Shown here one piece after another: positions 46,957 through 62,199 of a stretch of DNA of 64,000 nt. This stretch comes from Linanthus parryae. Taxonomy: Eukaryota > Streptophyta > Magnoliopsida > Ericales > Polemoniaceae. Below the pieces are notes generated by a model. It made no database searches, was not told the origin of the DNA, and worked only from the letters and a program-made list of their open reading frames with translations. The stretch lies in NCBI GenBank assembly GCA_023055425.1, contig JALGPY010000005.1, positions 2,195,501 through 2,259,500 on the forward strand. The letters are read 5' to 3'. The stretch's first letter is position 1, and every line of letters begins with the position of its first letter. Position numbers and translations under genes: made by a program.

Positions 46957-47873
46957 CGTAAAAGGAATTGAATATGCGACAAGGAAATTTGCTAGAGTTA
47001 GTGAAAGGCTACGACGTTAATATCCAATACCACGAAAGAAAAGCAACTGTAGTAGCGGATGCATTGAGTTGAAATACGAATTATACGGTAAAATCAATGT
47101 GGTTTTGCCAATTAAGCTTTGCGAAGAGTTTCGAAGGATAGAGATTTGAGTTTGCATGAAGAGAACCACGAGTAACATGCTGTGAAATTTGATGAAAGTA
47201 ATGGAAATCTACGTAGATAAAGAGGAAAACAGAAAGAGTGTGCTTTCGAACAAAAGATCGAGGAGGAAATCAACATGGGCGAAGAACTCGATTTCAAAGT
47301 GGAGAAAGATGGTAGGGTGAAATTCAAGGAGAGATGGTGTGTACTAATGAAATGTGCGGATGTAAAAGAGAAGATTACGAAGGAAACTCATAACACACCA
47401 TAATCGGTACATCCAGGAGAAGGCAAGTTATACAAGGATTTGGAACAGTACTTCTGGTGGAAAGATATGAAGAAGGAAAATAACTGATTTTGTCGAAAGG
47501 AACTTCCGGTGTTTGACCTGTCAAAAGGTAAAAATCGAGCATAAGAGACTAGGTGGGATGTTGTAAGCATTGGAGATATCGATACGAAAATGTGATTCCA
47601 CCTCAATGGACTTTGTTACAGCTTTACATGTTTCGATGAATGGGTTGATCCAGATATGGATGGTAGTCAGTAGACTGAACAAGACGGCAAGATTCATTCT
47701 GTGAGGAACACGTGGAATATGGAAAAGATGGCGGATGCTTACATCAAGGATGTGGCAAGAGTATACAGAGTACTTGGCTCGATTATTTCAGATAGAGATT
47801 CAAACTTCATATCACATTTCAGGAAGGAGTTACAAAAGAACATGGGTACCGAGCTAAGGTTGAGCAGAACAAT
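46957..47873 (+). pseudogene. Gypsy integrase remnants, first part
   Basis: Fragments in several frames match the end of RNase H (VVADALS-like) and the integrase core (MEKMADAYIKDVARV, SIISDRDSNFISHF). Many stops and frameshifts are present. The coding line is cut at 47873 by the LTR copy at 47874-50451 and resumes at 50452. Confidence 0.75.
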
Positions 47874-49765
47874 TGTAACACCCCCAAATGGCCCAAGCCG
47901 GAGACCCGGGGATGTCACTCCGTACCCGAGAGGAGCCCGGATACAAGGAGATTTTATAACATGGTTCGCAAGCACAAAACATCCACAATAACAATTAAAT
48001 CCAATTGAAAATATTGCATTATTAAAAATACAACATCCTAGCCACAAACCGGCATAACAAACTAAAGTGTTTAAACTAATAAGGAATTCAAATTCAAATG
48101 AAATACTACTTCTATTATTCCATGTGATGCGCGTCCCCTTCTACGCCAAATAACCATCTTCTAAACCTGTGGTGCGGAATGAAAAAGAAACACCACAGTA
48201 CAAAATCAGCATGAAATACTGGTAAATAAACATCCAAACATGTAAAACGATGATGAGGTAGTTATAAAACAATGACTCATTTGTAAGTAAGAGTTTTTCG
48301 CAAACACAGCGGTAGTAAAGTTGACTCTTGTATTAAAACATAAGAGTTTCCAATTCCATAATATTTCCAACCAATTTCCATAATCATTAGGAAAATCCAA
48401 AATCCGTCGTTAACTTCTTTCCGTTAACAAAAACCAAAAATCCATTATTACTTTGTTGTGACGGGGGAAACCAACCAACCACTTCGCAAGCATCCAAGAC
48501 CTTAAGTGTCGACACCCCCTTACAGACTTCTTGCGGCCAGAAGAGTGAGTACAAGGAGCTATCCGGGGACTTGCAACCGGATTAAAATAAAAATAAATTG
48601 AAACGGAAGACCGAGATCAAACCGTCCAATGCCAATGGTAACCATACCACAATAATAATAAATGTCCCCGCACAACTATTCCACTTTACGTATTAATGCA
48701 TTATCATTAACATGGTGATATTTTCAAAAAAAAAACATTTATCAAGTAGAAATCACATATTGCATGTCACGTCACATAAACACATTTTGAGACGTAAAGA
48801 AATACAAGAATTCGTTTTGACACGAAAGAGATAAGCACACTAGGCTTGGCATATTTACTTACCTTTAATCTCAAGCAAAGCAAATCACTTCATAGTAATA
48901 CTCGACGTGTCCTTCGTAAATGAAATTGTCGCCTACAAATTAAATAGTATCCTAATCAACACATTGCACACGAAGTCCTATAGGTAAATGAAATAAATCC
49001 CTTACTAACTCTCCCCAACCTTTACTTAAGGCGAACAACCTCTTTTATAGAAAAATACACTTTATAGAATCAACGTTTAATATTATAAAACATAGCTATA
49101 GTTATAAAAATATAACTTATAAGATCAACTAATTATTTCCCTTATTATAGGGCAGAGAAGCATATTATTTTTCCCCAAAAACAATAATAATTCTAATAGT
49201 AGTTCCTCCCAACCAAACAAGCCTTAGTAAAGAATATAAGTTATAAACTAACTAACTTTATTTAAAAGAAATAATAAATTTATTTGAAGAAAATAGCTTA
49301 TTCTAATTTGTTATAAACTTATAAAACAGAATAAGAAAAATATATTTTTATCATCCTTATTCTACATATTTATTTTGGAGTAAAAGTGAGTGCAAAAATA
49401 TTTCTTTAAACTTTGCATAAAAAGAATTGCCTCTTGTGAGATTTGAACTTGAAACCTACCTCCCACACACCCAAAGCTCTTAAGTGTTTTCCTCTTACCA
49501 CTGGGCCAAGCCCACATTGATGTCTTCTTCCCATTTAATAACAGTTAACCTACTTTTTGAATAATATTAATAATAAAAAAAAAACAAAAGAAAGAAAGTA
49601 AAGAGAAGAGAACACATACGGGTTTCAACCCGAAGAGAGAGAGAGACGACGGATGACGCCGACGGTGGCGACGATTGGTGGTGGTGGCGGACAGAGGGCC
49701 GAGGGCGACGGCCGACGGCGGCGGCAACGGCAGCGCCGGCGGCGGCGGCGGCAGCGGCGGCGGCC

Positions 49766-49800
<35 letters not shown>

Positions 49801-50451
49801 AGAGCTTAGAGGGTTTGGTGAGAGAGATTGAGTTTGGTAGCTTGAATGGGTGTGAGAAATTTCTGAGATTGATGTGTTTATATAGGTAGAGAGGTGAAGA
49901 ATTCAACCTCCACGAGGAAACCCACATTGAAAATTTTGGTTTTGAATCGGGACCAAAAATTGGCGAAATTGGGTTGCTTGATGCTAAATTATCGAGCCTT
50001 GATGAGTTTAAATCGAATAGGGAGTGATTTGGGACAAACATCAACGAATTTGGTGAAGATTCGGAGTGGTAATGGTGGTGTTTGGGTTGGAGATGGTGTT
50101 CTTCCTCCATGGAAGAGTTTGAGGAAGAAGATGACTATGTTTAGGGTTAAAGACACTTTCACCCCTACTGTTTTGGATAAAAGTCACTAGCACCCCCCTG
50201 AGTTAAATAAAAGACTCTTTATAAAGTTGAGAAAATACATAATAACCCCAAATAGTTATTAGTAATAAAAATGAACTTCCTACCAATAAGATTAGCTCCC
50301 AACACTTATACTAATGTCATATTGACACCAAATAATATCATAAAATATAATAGTAGCATATTAACACCCAATACTTATAATAATATTATATTAAAACTCA
50401 ATATTTATATTAATATCATAAATACCCATATCCACAAAACGGGGTATTTCA
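47874..50451 (-). mobile_element. Solo LTR inside the gypsy integrase, 2.6 kb
   Basis: It starts tgtaacaccccc and ends ggggtatttca, like the other members of this LTR family. A TATATAAA box on the minus strand (about 49876) precedes a GC-rich block and a (GA)n run (49768-49797). The flanks acaat and tccac do not match, so either the target duplication has decayed or this is not a simple insertion. It splits gypsy integrase sequence that continues on both sides. Confidence 0.75.
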
Positions 50452-50940
50452 TCCACCCAGATACGAATTGAAAGACCAAAAGGACGATTCAGACGTTGGA
50501 AGACATGCTAAGAGCTGGCATTTTGGGACTTTGGAGGTTCATGGATGGACAAGTTACCACTAATCGAATTTTCTTATAACAAGAGCTACCATGATAGCTT
50601 AGGGATGGCATTCTATGAAGAAATGCACGATAGGAAGTGTAGGACACTACTGTGTTGGAGCGACAACAGCGATACGATTATTCTTAGACCGATCGAGGAC
50701 TTGACAAGCCAGATTCGGATGGTTCAACAAGGAATGAAGGCAGTCAAAAGTCTAATGCGGATTTGAAGAAAAACCCATTTGAGTTCAAAGTTGGCGATAA
50801 AGTGTTCATGGCGGTTTCACCTACAAAAGGGTTTTGTGTTTTAAACAGAAAGGAAGACGGAGTTCCAGATTTATCGGACCACACGAAGTGCTGGATTGTA
50901 TAGGAGATATTGCATAAATCAACACATATGAGAGGATGGT
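50452..50940 (+). pseudogene. Gypsy integrase end and post-integrase region
   Basis: RTIQTLEDMLRAG, LPLIEFSYNKSYHDSLGMA, CRTLLCWSD and FKVGDKVFMAVSPTKG continue the integrase after the nested LTR. Stops break the frame. Confidence 0.78.
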
Positions 50941-51369
50941 TAAGGTTGACACGATTTGGATTTTGGGTCCACTGGTTATACCTCCATAGGATGGACATTC
51001 ACCTTTCGGGTCCACGAAATCTAACTTTTGGGTTGGCACGCTCTATGGTTGCTTTGTATTTGCTAAGTCAGTCCATATCTAAGGTGATGTCTAGGGTACC
51101 AAGATTGAAAAGAATCAGATCATAAGGTAGCTTGGCTCTTAAGAATTCTAGGTTTACTTCGAGGTACATGGTATTACAAGATATGACTTCTCCACCAAGG
51201 ACAGAGATGAAGATAGGTATTTGGGGTAGGAGTTGGTAATTCTGTCTTCTTAGCAAGGTAGATGATATGAAGGAAAATAATGCTCCAGATAGAAAAGAAC
51301 GTACTCCATTCCACATACATACACCACATAAGTTTTCAACAAGTAAACATTTATTAATCCAAATAATAC
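50941..51369. other. Tail of the gypsy interior
   Basis: No coding sequence is recognised. Similarity to the left LTR begins at 51370 with acgataatcc. Confidence 0.5.
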
Positions 51370-54139
51370 TACGATAATCCAATAATACTTTATTGAAATA
51401 AAAGGAGGAAACCTCCAACATTTCTGTACAAAAAAATAATAAAACAATGTTTGAATCTAAAGAAAACATCTACTAAAATATGTGTTCTAGTCAATCCTAC
51501 TCTTTGACTTGTGTGCGCGTTCCATCCCAGCTAGCTTAGTCAAACCTGCGGTTTTAAAATAGCAAAAGCCGACGCAGCAAAACATTTTATCAGTAAAAAC
51601 TGAGTAAGATTATACCACAACACGTAAAGACAGAGTTTTTTGGCTAACACGAGAATATACACAGTAAAAATAAGCAGTAACCACATATTTATTCTTTTAT
51701 TTGGTTGAGGCATAACACGAGCCCCAACAGGTACGGTGTGGACAGAGAGGTCACGATGGAATAATAATAAAGTAGGGTACTTCTACGGGATATCACAGTC
51801 CATCCCGATTCTCCCTAAAAGAACTAGTGAGACCTTAAGTGTCGACACCCCTATACAGTCGTGACCTAAACATGTATAGGTAGTACTCCTAGCTTTCACA
51901 ATTAATAAGAGGGTACAATGCCCTAGGGAAATCACACATAGGTGTTCCCGGCCGTTGGCCTTCACGCGCATCCTCTGTACACCGTTCCCAATTCTATTAT
52001 CGTACATTTATTGTTCAAGAAACCACGGGAGTAATAAACCACAATTTTAAATAGTGACCACATGCTTCTCAAATCGTTCGTAAGAAAGCGTTAAAAGAAT
52101 CCAAAGTATTGTAAAGCAGAAATTGAATTTGAAGTTTGAGATAACGCACACGAAACAACACATTTTGATAGTTAAAGATGTTGTGCATATAACTTACCTG
52201 ATAATGCGGAGAGACTCACACACAAGAAAGCACGCAACTAGTAGTAGGGGTCCTCAACGAATTCGCCTCCTACGAATTTTGAATCTACAATAATCACATA
52301 ATCCTATATTAACACATATTCGTCTACACAGTCATCTCAATTAAATGCTCTATATGAATGCAAGTGAACCCCCGAATAATCCCCCAAACAATTATATTTT
52401 ACCAGTGAAAAGTCGGTTTAAATTTACAAAGCAAGAATTTAAAGGAAAGATTATTTTATCTAACAGTATAGAATATTTATTTGATGTACGAAAGCATATT
52501 CATGTAAATAAGAAATAGCTATTTTAAATAAAAGTTTAGATTAATAAAAGGGGAATTAAATGAAAGGTAAAACTCTACTATTCTTATTATAAAATTTATA
52601 CTAATGAAAATAACGTTATTAAATGAAAAGAGAAATCATATTTCAATATACACAAGAAAAGTTAAGTAGTTGATAAAGAAAATATAATATAGATATTATA
52701 ATATTCTTATTAATAAAACACTATTTTAATTTATTTGTAAAGTTGTATTTTCATTTTTATTTAAAAAAAAAAGTTGTTAATTATATGAACATTGTATGTG
52801 AAATAAAATGCTAGTTTAGGTTAAAATAACTTAAGCCATACTTTGTTAATATATGTGAAGTAAACAGATTGAAAAAGGCACACATACACCCACAAGTTTA
52901 ATAACATACAAACAGTCCCCCTTCTAGTTTCGGATCATACAAAAATACCCCCAATTCCACTTACAAATTTTCACCTACGCCTTCTTCCCCAAATACACCC
53001 ACTGTAACACTACAACACCACATCAATTGATTATCAACAATGAATGGGAAAAAAAATTGTGAGCAAGAACTGAAAATCAAAACTCAAGACACGAGCTTGG
53101 GTGTTTACCGATCAAAACGGCGGAAGGCGAAAAGGGGGCGACGGGGACAAACCCGCGCTGCTGCTGGTGGGCTTCGGCCCTCTGGTTCGTCGGCGAGGGA
53201 GGACGACGGCGAAGGGAGCAGGGAAGGACGGCGACGGAGGTGGTGGGTCGACGCAGAGGGGGAGACGGCGTCGGGCGGCGCTGAGGAGGACGGCGGCGTC
53301 GTGCGCCGCTGGGTTGTCTTCGCCGGACCTGGGTTCGGCTTTGCCGGGCTCGGGTTCGGCCGACTTCTCTTCCGGCACACACACACAACGCAGAGAGATG
53401 GAGAGAATCAGAGGAAGAGAGCGAGAGAGACAGAGCGAAGCGAGAGAGAGAGAAAGGAAGAGCTGGGTTTGAAAACCCAGTTGCAATTTGGGTTTAATTT
53501 GGAAATGGGGGAAATCATAAAATTGATTTTGGGTGTGAAAGGGGTCTGATTTTGTGGCGCGATTGGGGGAATTCGGGAAGGAAATTTCAAGAAAGATGGG
53601 TCAATTTGGTATGATGCCATGGTCTTTGCCGGAAGAATTGGAAAATACCATTGGAGAAGATGAAGTGAGGACGACTGTGGTGTGGCGGGTGCACCAGTTG
53701 ACGCGGTGGTAGGCTACGCAATAAAATAAAAGTCACACTTTTGGTCACGCTATAAACATTACACGACCCGTTACACTTCACCAACTTCTATACACATAAC
53801 TAACTAAAACAACAGTAATCTTTAAAAACAAATGTTTTTGATAAAATAAAAGTAATAATAATAATATTAATAATAACTATAACACTAATAATGATAATTA
53901 TAATAGGAAGAAAAACTATCTTCTAAAGGAAACACAATTACTTTTTGTTAAAACTAATTATAATAAACATAGTAGTAGTTGTAGTAGTAATAATAATAAT
54001 AATAATAATAATAATGATGATAATCATACTATGAAAACAAAAACTGTATAGTAAATAAAACTATTTTTATAATACCCACCAATGGCCCCGAAAATTCGTA
54101 AAACTCCCAAAATACCCCCGAAAATATCGGGGTATTACA
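51370..54139 (-). repeat. Gypsy chimera 5' LTR (right), lacking its inner end
   Basis: It matches 43492-46307 with about nine substitutions by eye plus the microsatellite difference. The roughly 40 bp that begin the left copy (tataacaacccgg...) are missing here. Confidence 0.87.
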
Positions 54140-55382
54140 CTTGTAACTTGTTTATTTTTAAGAAAACAAATCCGTTTTTATTAATAAATACTTTTTCTCA
54201 TACTAATTCAATACTCAACATACATATTATTTTAATATTACTTTTATTCAATTTAGAAGGTAGTTGGATATTGAAACAAATTCATTTTAATTAACCAATA
54301 CTTTTGCTCATACTATTGCAATATTTAACATATGAAGTATTTCAATCTTTAACATGCTTTAATTCAATTTAGAATAATAGTTAGAAATTGTAGAAATTAA
54401 TTTCAACTCAAAACTCATTTTGTTTTTATTTTATTTTTGTATATTCATATTGCCAAATGATGAGAGAACCCCCAAGATATGCTAAAAGAACACAAATACC
54501 CCCTTTCTCAATTAAAATAGTTTCATAAGTTGTACACTTTACCCTTAGTTATCAGAAACTACATAAACTACCCCCTATCAAGAACATAATAAATCATTCT
54601 AACGAAACAAGAATCGAAGCCTTAAAACGTGATTCTAACTACTGAAATTATTCTAGGGGAATATTTAGAGCGTACCCGGTCCAAGAAACGTAAGAAACGA
54701 CGGAGAATTGAGCCGGTTCGAAGTCGCGTTGGGGGCCGCCGGTGATGGAGATCGACGGGCTTTCTCCGGTGGGTTCTGGCCTTGGCTGAGCCTCCTACTA
54801 GCTTAGTCGGACCACAAGGAGGCTGATGGAAGGGTCACAAGGACGTGGGTGGGTCTGTTTTGGCTCGGGTGGAGCTTGGCCGGAGTTTCGCCGGTTTTAA
54901 TGGAGGCCGACGGTGGTAGTGGTTGCGTTCTGTTCTTCTGCAGCTGGGATCTCCTTATTTCTGGTCGCACAGTGAGTAGGAGTGAGAATAGCAGAGAGGG
55001 AAGGATGGGGCAGAGGTGGGGCTCGGTTAGTCTCTCGGGTTTCTTCCCGACGGCGGCAGCGGCGGCGTGGCTGGGTTTTGCTGTCACTGCTGCTGTTGTC
55101 TCTGTTTTAACGTTTACTAAAATATTACCCGAATAATTTTCTCAAATTATTATTACTATTATTATTATTATTGTTGATGTTGTTATATACAATATATATA
55201 TATATATAAACATATCATTATATTAGCCTAATAGTGTTCGTTTACTATAAAATTGTTAGTAAAATAATTCCTTAGCAAATCACGATAGCGTATTCGATAT
55301 TATTTTTTTCTCAACTCTATTACAATTTAGCTTCTAAATTTACTATTTTATCCCTCGTAATTAAACGGGGTATTACACTTTA

Positions 55383-56373
55383 TATAGTCCAACAACTCCT
55401 TGTTACTACATAGATCCCTCTCCTAATCCTACTCCAATTCGGATTGGTCCAACTTGCATATAAGTCCTACTAAGTTAGCAAGTTGTTGCGTTTTGATCCT
55501 TCTAAATTAATTAATCATATTAATTAATTCCAAAGTCTAGTTCAATCCATATGGCGTGTGACCCCATAGGTTTCTACTTAGTTGGTAGTAACTATTTACT
55601 AATACGAAGCGGTCTCTAGCAAGACATCCATACTACCCAACTAATAGAAATAGTCATCCGAAAAACCTTGTGCAAGTATTGTCTCATCCCTTTGTCTCCA
55701 TATCCGGATTGGACACGAGACATACAAGTCACACTCCTATATTCAATTCATAGTTCCTCGGTCCAGGGAATAGCCTCATTCGTGCAAATAACATCAATAA
55801 CTATAATGATTTATTTGAGTCTGGCCAGACATTCTATAATAACTATCCCTCGAGTGGCCTTGGATATCTGCTCCCGCTATGTGGGAGGAACAAATTCTAT
55901 CTACATCACTACGATATCTAATCTTGCTTCATATTGTGTCCGATACGCGCCATTATAACTACCCAGTCACGGTGTAGCGTTTGACGCTACCAAGAACACA
56001 ATATTCCACAACTAGATGATCTAATGAATTCAAGTCTAAGGATGACAGTATTGTTGTCGCCGCGATAAGCACTTGTGACTTTACATAACCTGTATGTATC
56101 CTTCTCGGAGATGGGTCAATCCAGTATGCCATTACGCTAATGCATACCCGTGTGTTGGACCGTGATATCTCCATATCAATCCAACCCCATACTAGTATAT
56201 AGATGATTGTCATGTTAATCAGTATAATGGACTATGGATATTTAATATAAACAACACAATTGTAAGTCTAAGTACTTCATTATATTAAATATATTCATAA
56301 ATAATACAGTGAATATTCTAGCCAATTATTGTTCATACTAAACTAGATTGCCTCTAGGGCATATATTCCAACA
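55383..56373 (-). repeat. Copia 5' LTR, outer part
   Basis: It continues the LTR begun at 40890 after the nest and ends tattccaaca. Together the two parts make 1,417 bp, matching the 3' LTR (1,120 bp plus 295 bp missing). Confidence 0.88.
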
Positions 56374-57600
56374 ACTAGTACGTATCAAGCAGTCGACCCT
56401 GATGCTTGAGAACACACTGCCGCATGGAGACGCATTGCCAGACGCAATGTAGCTTCGGGATAGCTCAACATGGATTTCATCCCCGCCCTTGAGGCAGTAG
56501 TGAGTTTTCTTAAATTTTTCTTGACCATGTGTTTTTTTTTTTATTACCGCATGTCATCTCCACGTCACATGCGTGCTACGAGTACCGATTTTATCTAGTG
56601 TCCACGCGCATTTGAATGCTGTGTCCTACATATAATCTCTAATTTTTGTAGGACAACGAAGCACTCAAGTGTGTGCGTCTAGTGGGGGTAGCTGTTTGTT
56701 AGCCAGTTATGTATTGCATAGCCTGTTACATATATGATGTGTTTGTATCATTGTGTGTAGTTTTTACAGTGTCTGCACTTTTACTTAATTGAGTCTACCT
56801 ACCCCTATTGAGTTGAGTCTTGTTTTGAGTCATTTTTTCTTGTCAAGCCTTGCATGCACGGTTAGGACTTATGAAAAAAAGTTAAAATCCATTTTTTTCG
56901 GAAAGGGGAAAGAAGAGTACTGAAAACTTGGAGAGAGCTTAGTGATAGAGTTCTTCGGGAGTTGGAAGTGTCATAGTGAAGAAAATTTTCCATCATATTT
57001 TGTGTAGAGATATGCTGAGTTTAAATCTTTGGATAATAAAAATTGTTCTTTTAGCCTCAAGTTTTTTGTAAGGTTATATATGCACTTCATATATTGCTTA
57101 ATTCGAAGGGGTTTCTCAGTGATCTATCTATCTATGGTTGCTCCGTGAAAACTTGTGGACTCTTAAGATCTACGATAGGCTTTCGAGTTGATATTGCTTT
57201 ATGTAGAACGGTTGCCATGACCCAAGTGAAACTATGGGGCGTGCACCACTATCCTTTATGGTGGTCTCAAGAGAAAATCTTAAAATTTCCACGGGTCTTA
57301 GCTCTCAGCACAATTGACATATAGTTATATCTTTATTCACTCATTCACAATCAAATGTGCCTCCATTCGCGTGGAGAATTTGTATTCAGTACTGATAACT
57401 CCTTTTTAAGAGTTATATTCGTAATATATTAACTACCATTTTGCATGATATATGATGCATTTATATGAGTTTATGGCCAGATTTAGATAATGTTAGCATG
57501 TTTTGAGCATTTGAGCATGATTGTGCAATCCGGGTGTTTCTTGTGTAACGTTCAGCTATTTTTATCACATTTTTTTACCATAAACATTGAGAACATCAAT
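56374..57600 (+). mobile_element. Relic of the same non-autonomous family as 21967-30585
   Basis: In inverted orientation relative to the complete element, strings such as gcatagcctgttacata (56718), attgagtctacctacc (56790) and atgtgcctccattcgcg (57355) match its interior at about 25970, 25840 and 25240. At 57393 a tgataactccttttt start resembles the LTR beginning TGATAACTCTG. It is diverged and truncated, with no ORF. Confidence 0.6.
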
Positions 57601-57785
57601 TGAAAAGACGTGACGAGTACAACTGACCAAACAAAGTACATCGAGCACAAACTTACCGTGCTCTCATCCACCAACCAAACATGTCCCTACCAGCAAAACA
57701 AAGTCCATAATATACAAAAGATTGTTCAAGAGAGAAGACAGCTAGTAGCAGAAGACCAAACCTAATGAATCGGACCTAGGATTAA

Positions 57786-58316
57786 GAGCATCTCCAACAG
57801 TTGAATTGTCCTTGAACTATATTTGTACCTGCCCTATATTTTACACCTGCACTTTTAGAGTTTCTACTACAATAGCTGGCCTAAATATAGGTCAGCATCA
57901 TTATGTTTTATTTTCATTATTAAAAAATTATGTTACTATATCTAATAATTATCATACTTTATAAATTTAATATCGAATTAATTAAACTATTAAGTGAGTT
58001 GAAGGTAATTTTTGTAATTTCTTTTTTCATTTTAATGGTTGATAAGTATTTATAAATTTTCTCAACTTATTGTTGCTACAGTAAATCCGAACGTTGGAGG
58101 AGTAGTAGAGGATCAGAGGAGAAGCATAGCAAAAATCATGGTTTTCATTTCTTACACCTGGTTCAAATTGTCCTTAGTTTAGACCAAAACTGGTCCAATT
58201 ATAGGCTTGGCTCAAATTTAGGCCAGATTTTGCACCATCTGTGGAGCTGCTTTTTAAGCAAAACTGGCATAAATTTGTGCCAAAGACAACTTATAGGTCA
58301 TCTCTTGGAGATGCTC
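57786..58316. mobile_element. Tourist-like MITE (PIF/Harbinger type), 531 bp
   Basis: Terminal inverted repeats GAGCATCTCCAA sit at both ends, flanked by a TAA duplication (57783-57785 and 58317-58319). A 3-bp TAA/TTA target is characteristic of PIF/Harbinger elements. It has no ORF. Confidence 0.82.
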
Positions 58317-58346
58317 TAAGGAACCTAAACTGATTTCCCTTTCATT

Positions 58347-58704
58347 TATCCTGACTTTTCCTTGAGAAAGTTGATCAGAGCTTCCTCATTTGGATCCACC
58401 ATTTTACCTATCACCAATATGAAGCCTTGAGATTTTGCCTGGTACATTGCTGCCAACTCTTCCATCCTCATTCTCTCTTCTTCCACCTTCATTTTCATGT
58501 TTTCTTCATTTTCAATATTTTATTTCAAGGAACGATCAAGAGCAGCCGCAAAACCATTCTTCTTTATCTCCTCCACCCTCTGCCATCATTGGTTCTTTCC
58601 CTTTGTCCACACTTGAAGCCCGAGGCTTTCTCTGTTTTGAAGATCCGGAACTAGATGCCTTAGCTTTCTTCTTTTTATCCAAATGCGTGCCTATTGCTGT
58701 GTTT
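58347..58704 (-). pseudogene. Lysine/glutamate-rich coding relic, unidentified
   Basis: On the minus strand a lysine-rich start (LDKKKKAKASSSGSS) is followed, after a frame break and an in-frame stop, by a charged helical segment (MKMKVEEERMRMEELAAMYQ) and a stop at 58349-58347. It looks like the C-terminus of a Myb/NAM-associated protein of Harbinger-type transposons or of a host protein, but I cannot assign it. Confidence 0.35.
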
Positions 58705-58986
58705 GGTTAGGAATATAAGCATTAAGAATTTGAGCAGTTAGATTCACAACCTCAAAATAGCAAATTGTCCACCACAGGGGTCATATTCTTTAAAATTGCT
58801 GCATTTATATTTTTCCAAATGATCCAACAAGCCATAATCCAATAGGCATCATCAGATTGTGAATGTTGTGTCCTTTATCCAAAGATTGATCCATTTGTCA
58901 ATATTTGAAGTGAAAACATTTAAATTGCATTTTGCAGAAAGATTTTTCGAAAAGTTGCAATGCAAGAAAATGTGATCAACAGTTTC
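58705..58986 (-). pseudogene. Second LINE, 3' part of zf-RVT
   Basis: The frame (VDHIFLHCNFSKNL, then a stop and AYWIMACWIIWKNINAAI) completes the zinc-binding region that breaks off at 62200. It joins in frame to the upstream half once the solo LTR is ignored. Confidence 0.8.

Positions 58987-62199
<3,213 letters not shown>

Larger units (their letters stand above)
43454..54139 (-). mobile_element. Chimeric Ty3-gypsy element with near-identical LTRs and dead interior
   Basis: LTR copies at 43454-46307 and 51370-54139 flank an 8-kb region, with a perfect cttgt duplication at 43449-43453 and 54140-54144. The purine tract next to the left LTR and a short gypsy pol end (46308-46690) read on the minus strand, so the element as inserted is minus-oriented. 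The larger pol remnants (46716-47873, 50452-50940) read on the plus strand, so the interior is inverted or captured from another element. The right LTR lacks about 40 bp at its inner end and no primer site is seen. Gag, protease and the RT core are absent. Confidence 0.82.
41316..55377 (-). mobile_element. Gypsy-type solo LTR (about 2.7 kb net) split by two later insertions
   Basis: The ends are tgcaacaaccccc at 41316 and ggggtattaca at 55377, with a perfect cttta duplication at 41311-41315 and 55378-55382. Removing the insertions at 42749-43376 and 43454-54139 leaves about 2,738 bp that align along their length with the solo LTR at 58987-62199. No internal domain belongs to it, so it is a solo LTR. 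The minus orientation is inferred from related copies. Confidence 0.87.
34266..56373 (-). mobile_element. Decayed Ty1-copia retrotransposon interrupted by a 14-kb nest
   Basis: On the minus strand the order is 5' LTR (56373 down to 40890, split by the insertion 41316-55377), primer site (40888-40871), gag, protease, integrase, reverse transcriptase, RNase H, purine tract and 3' LTR (35385-34266). The gag-protease-integrase-RT-RNase H order defines copia. Without the nest the element is about 8.0 kb. The 3' LTR lacks its terminal 295 bp, so no target duplication can be checked. Several frameshifts and stops break the polyprotein, so it is dead. Confidence 0.9.

Noticed and set aside
41316..55377. 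Possibility that the whole 14 kb is one autonomous retrotransposon
   Set aside because: The two outer pieces are the halves of one LTR, not two LTRs. They align end to end with the single copy at 58987-62199, and the interior elements have their own target duplications.
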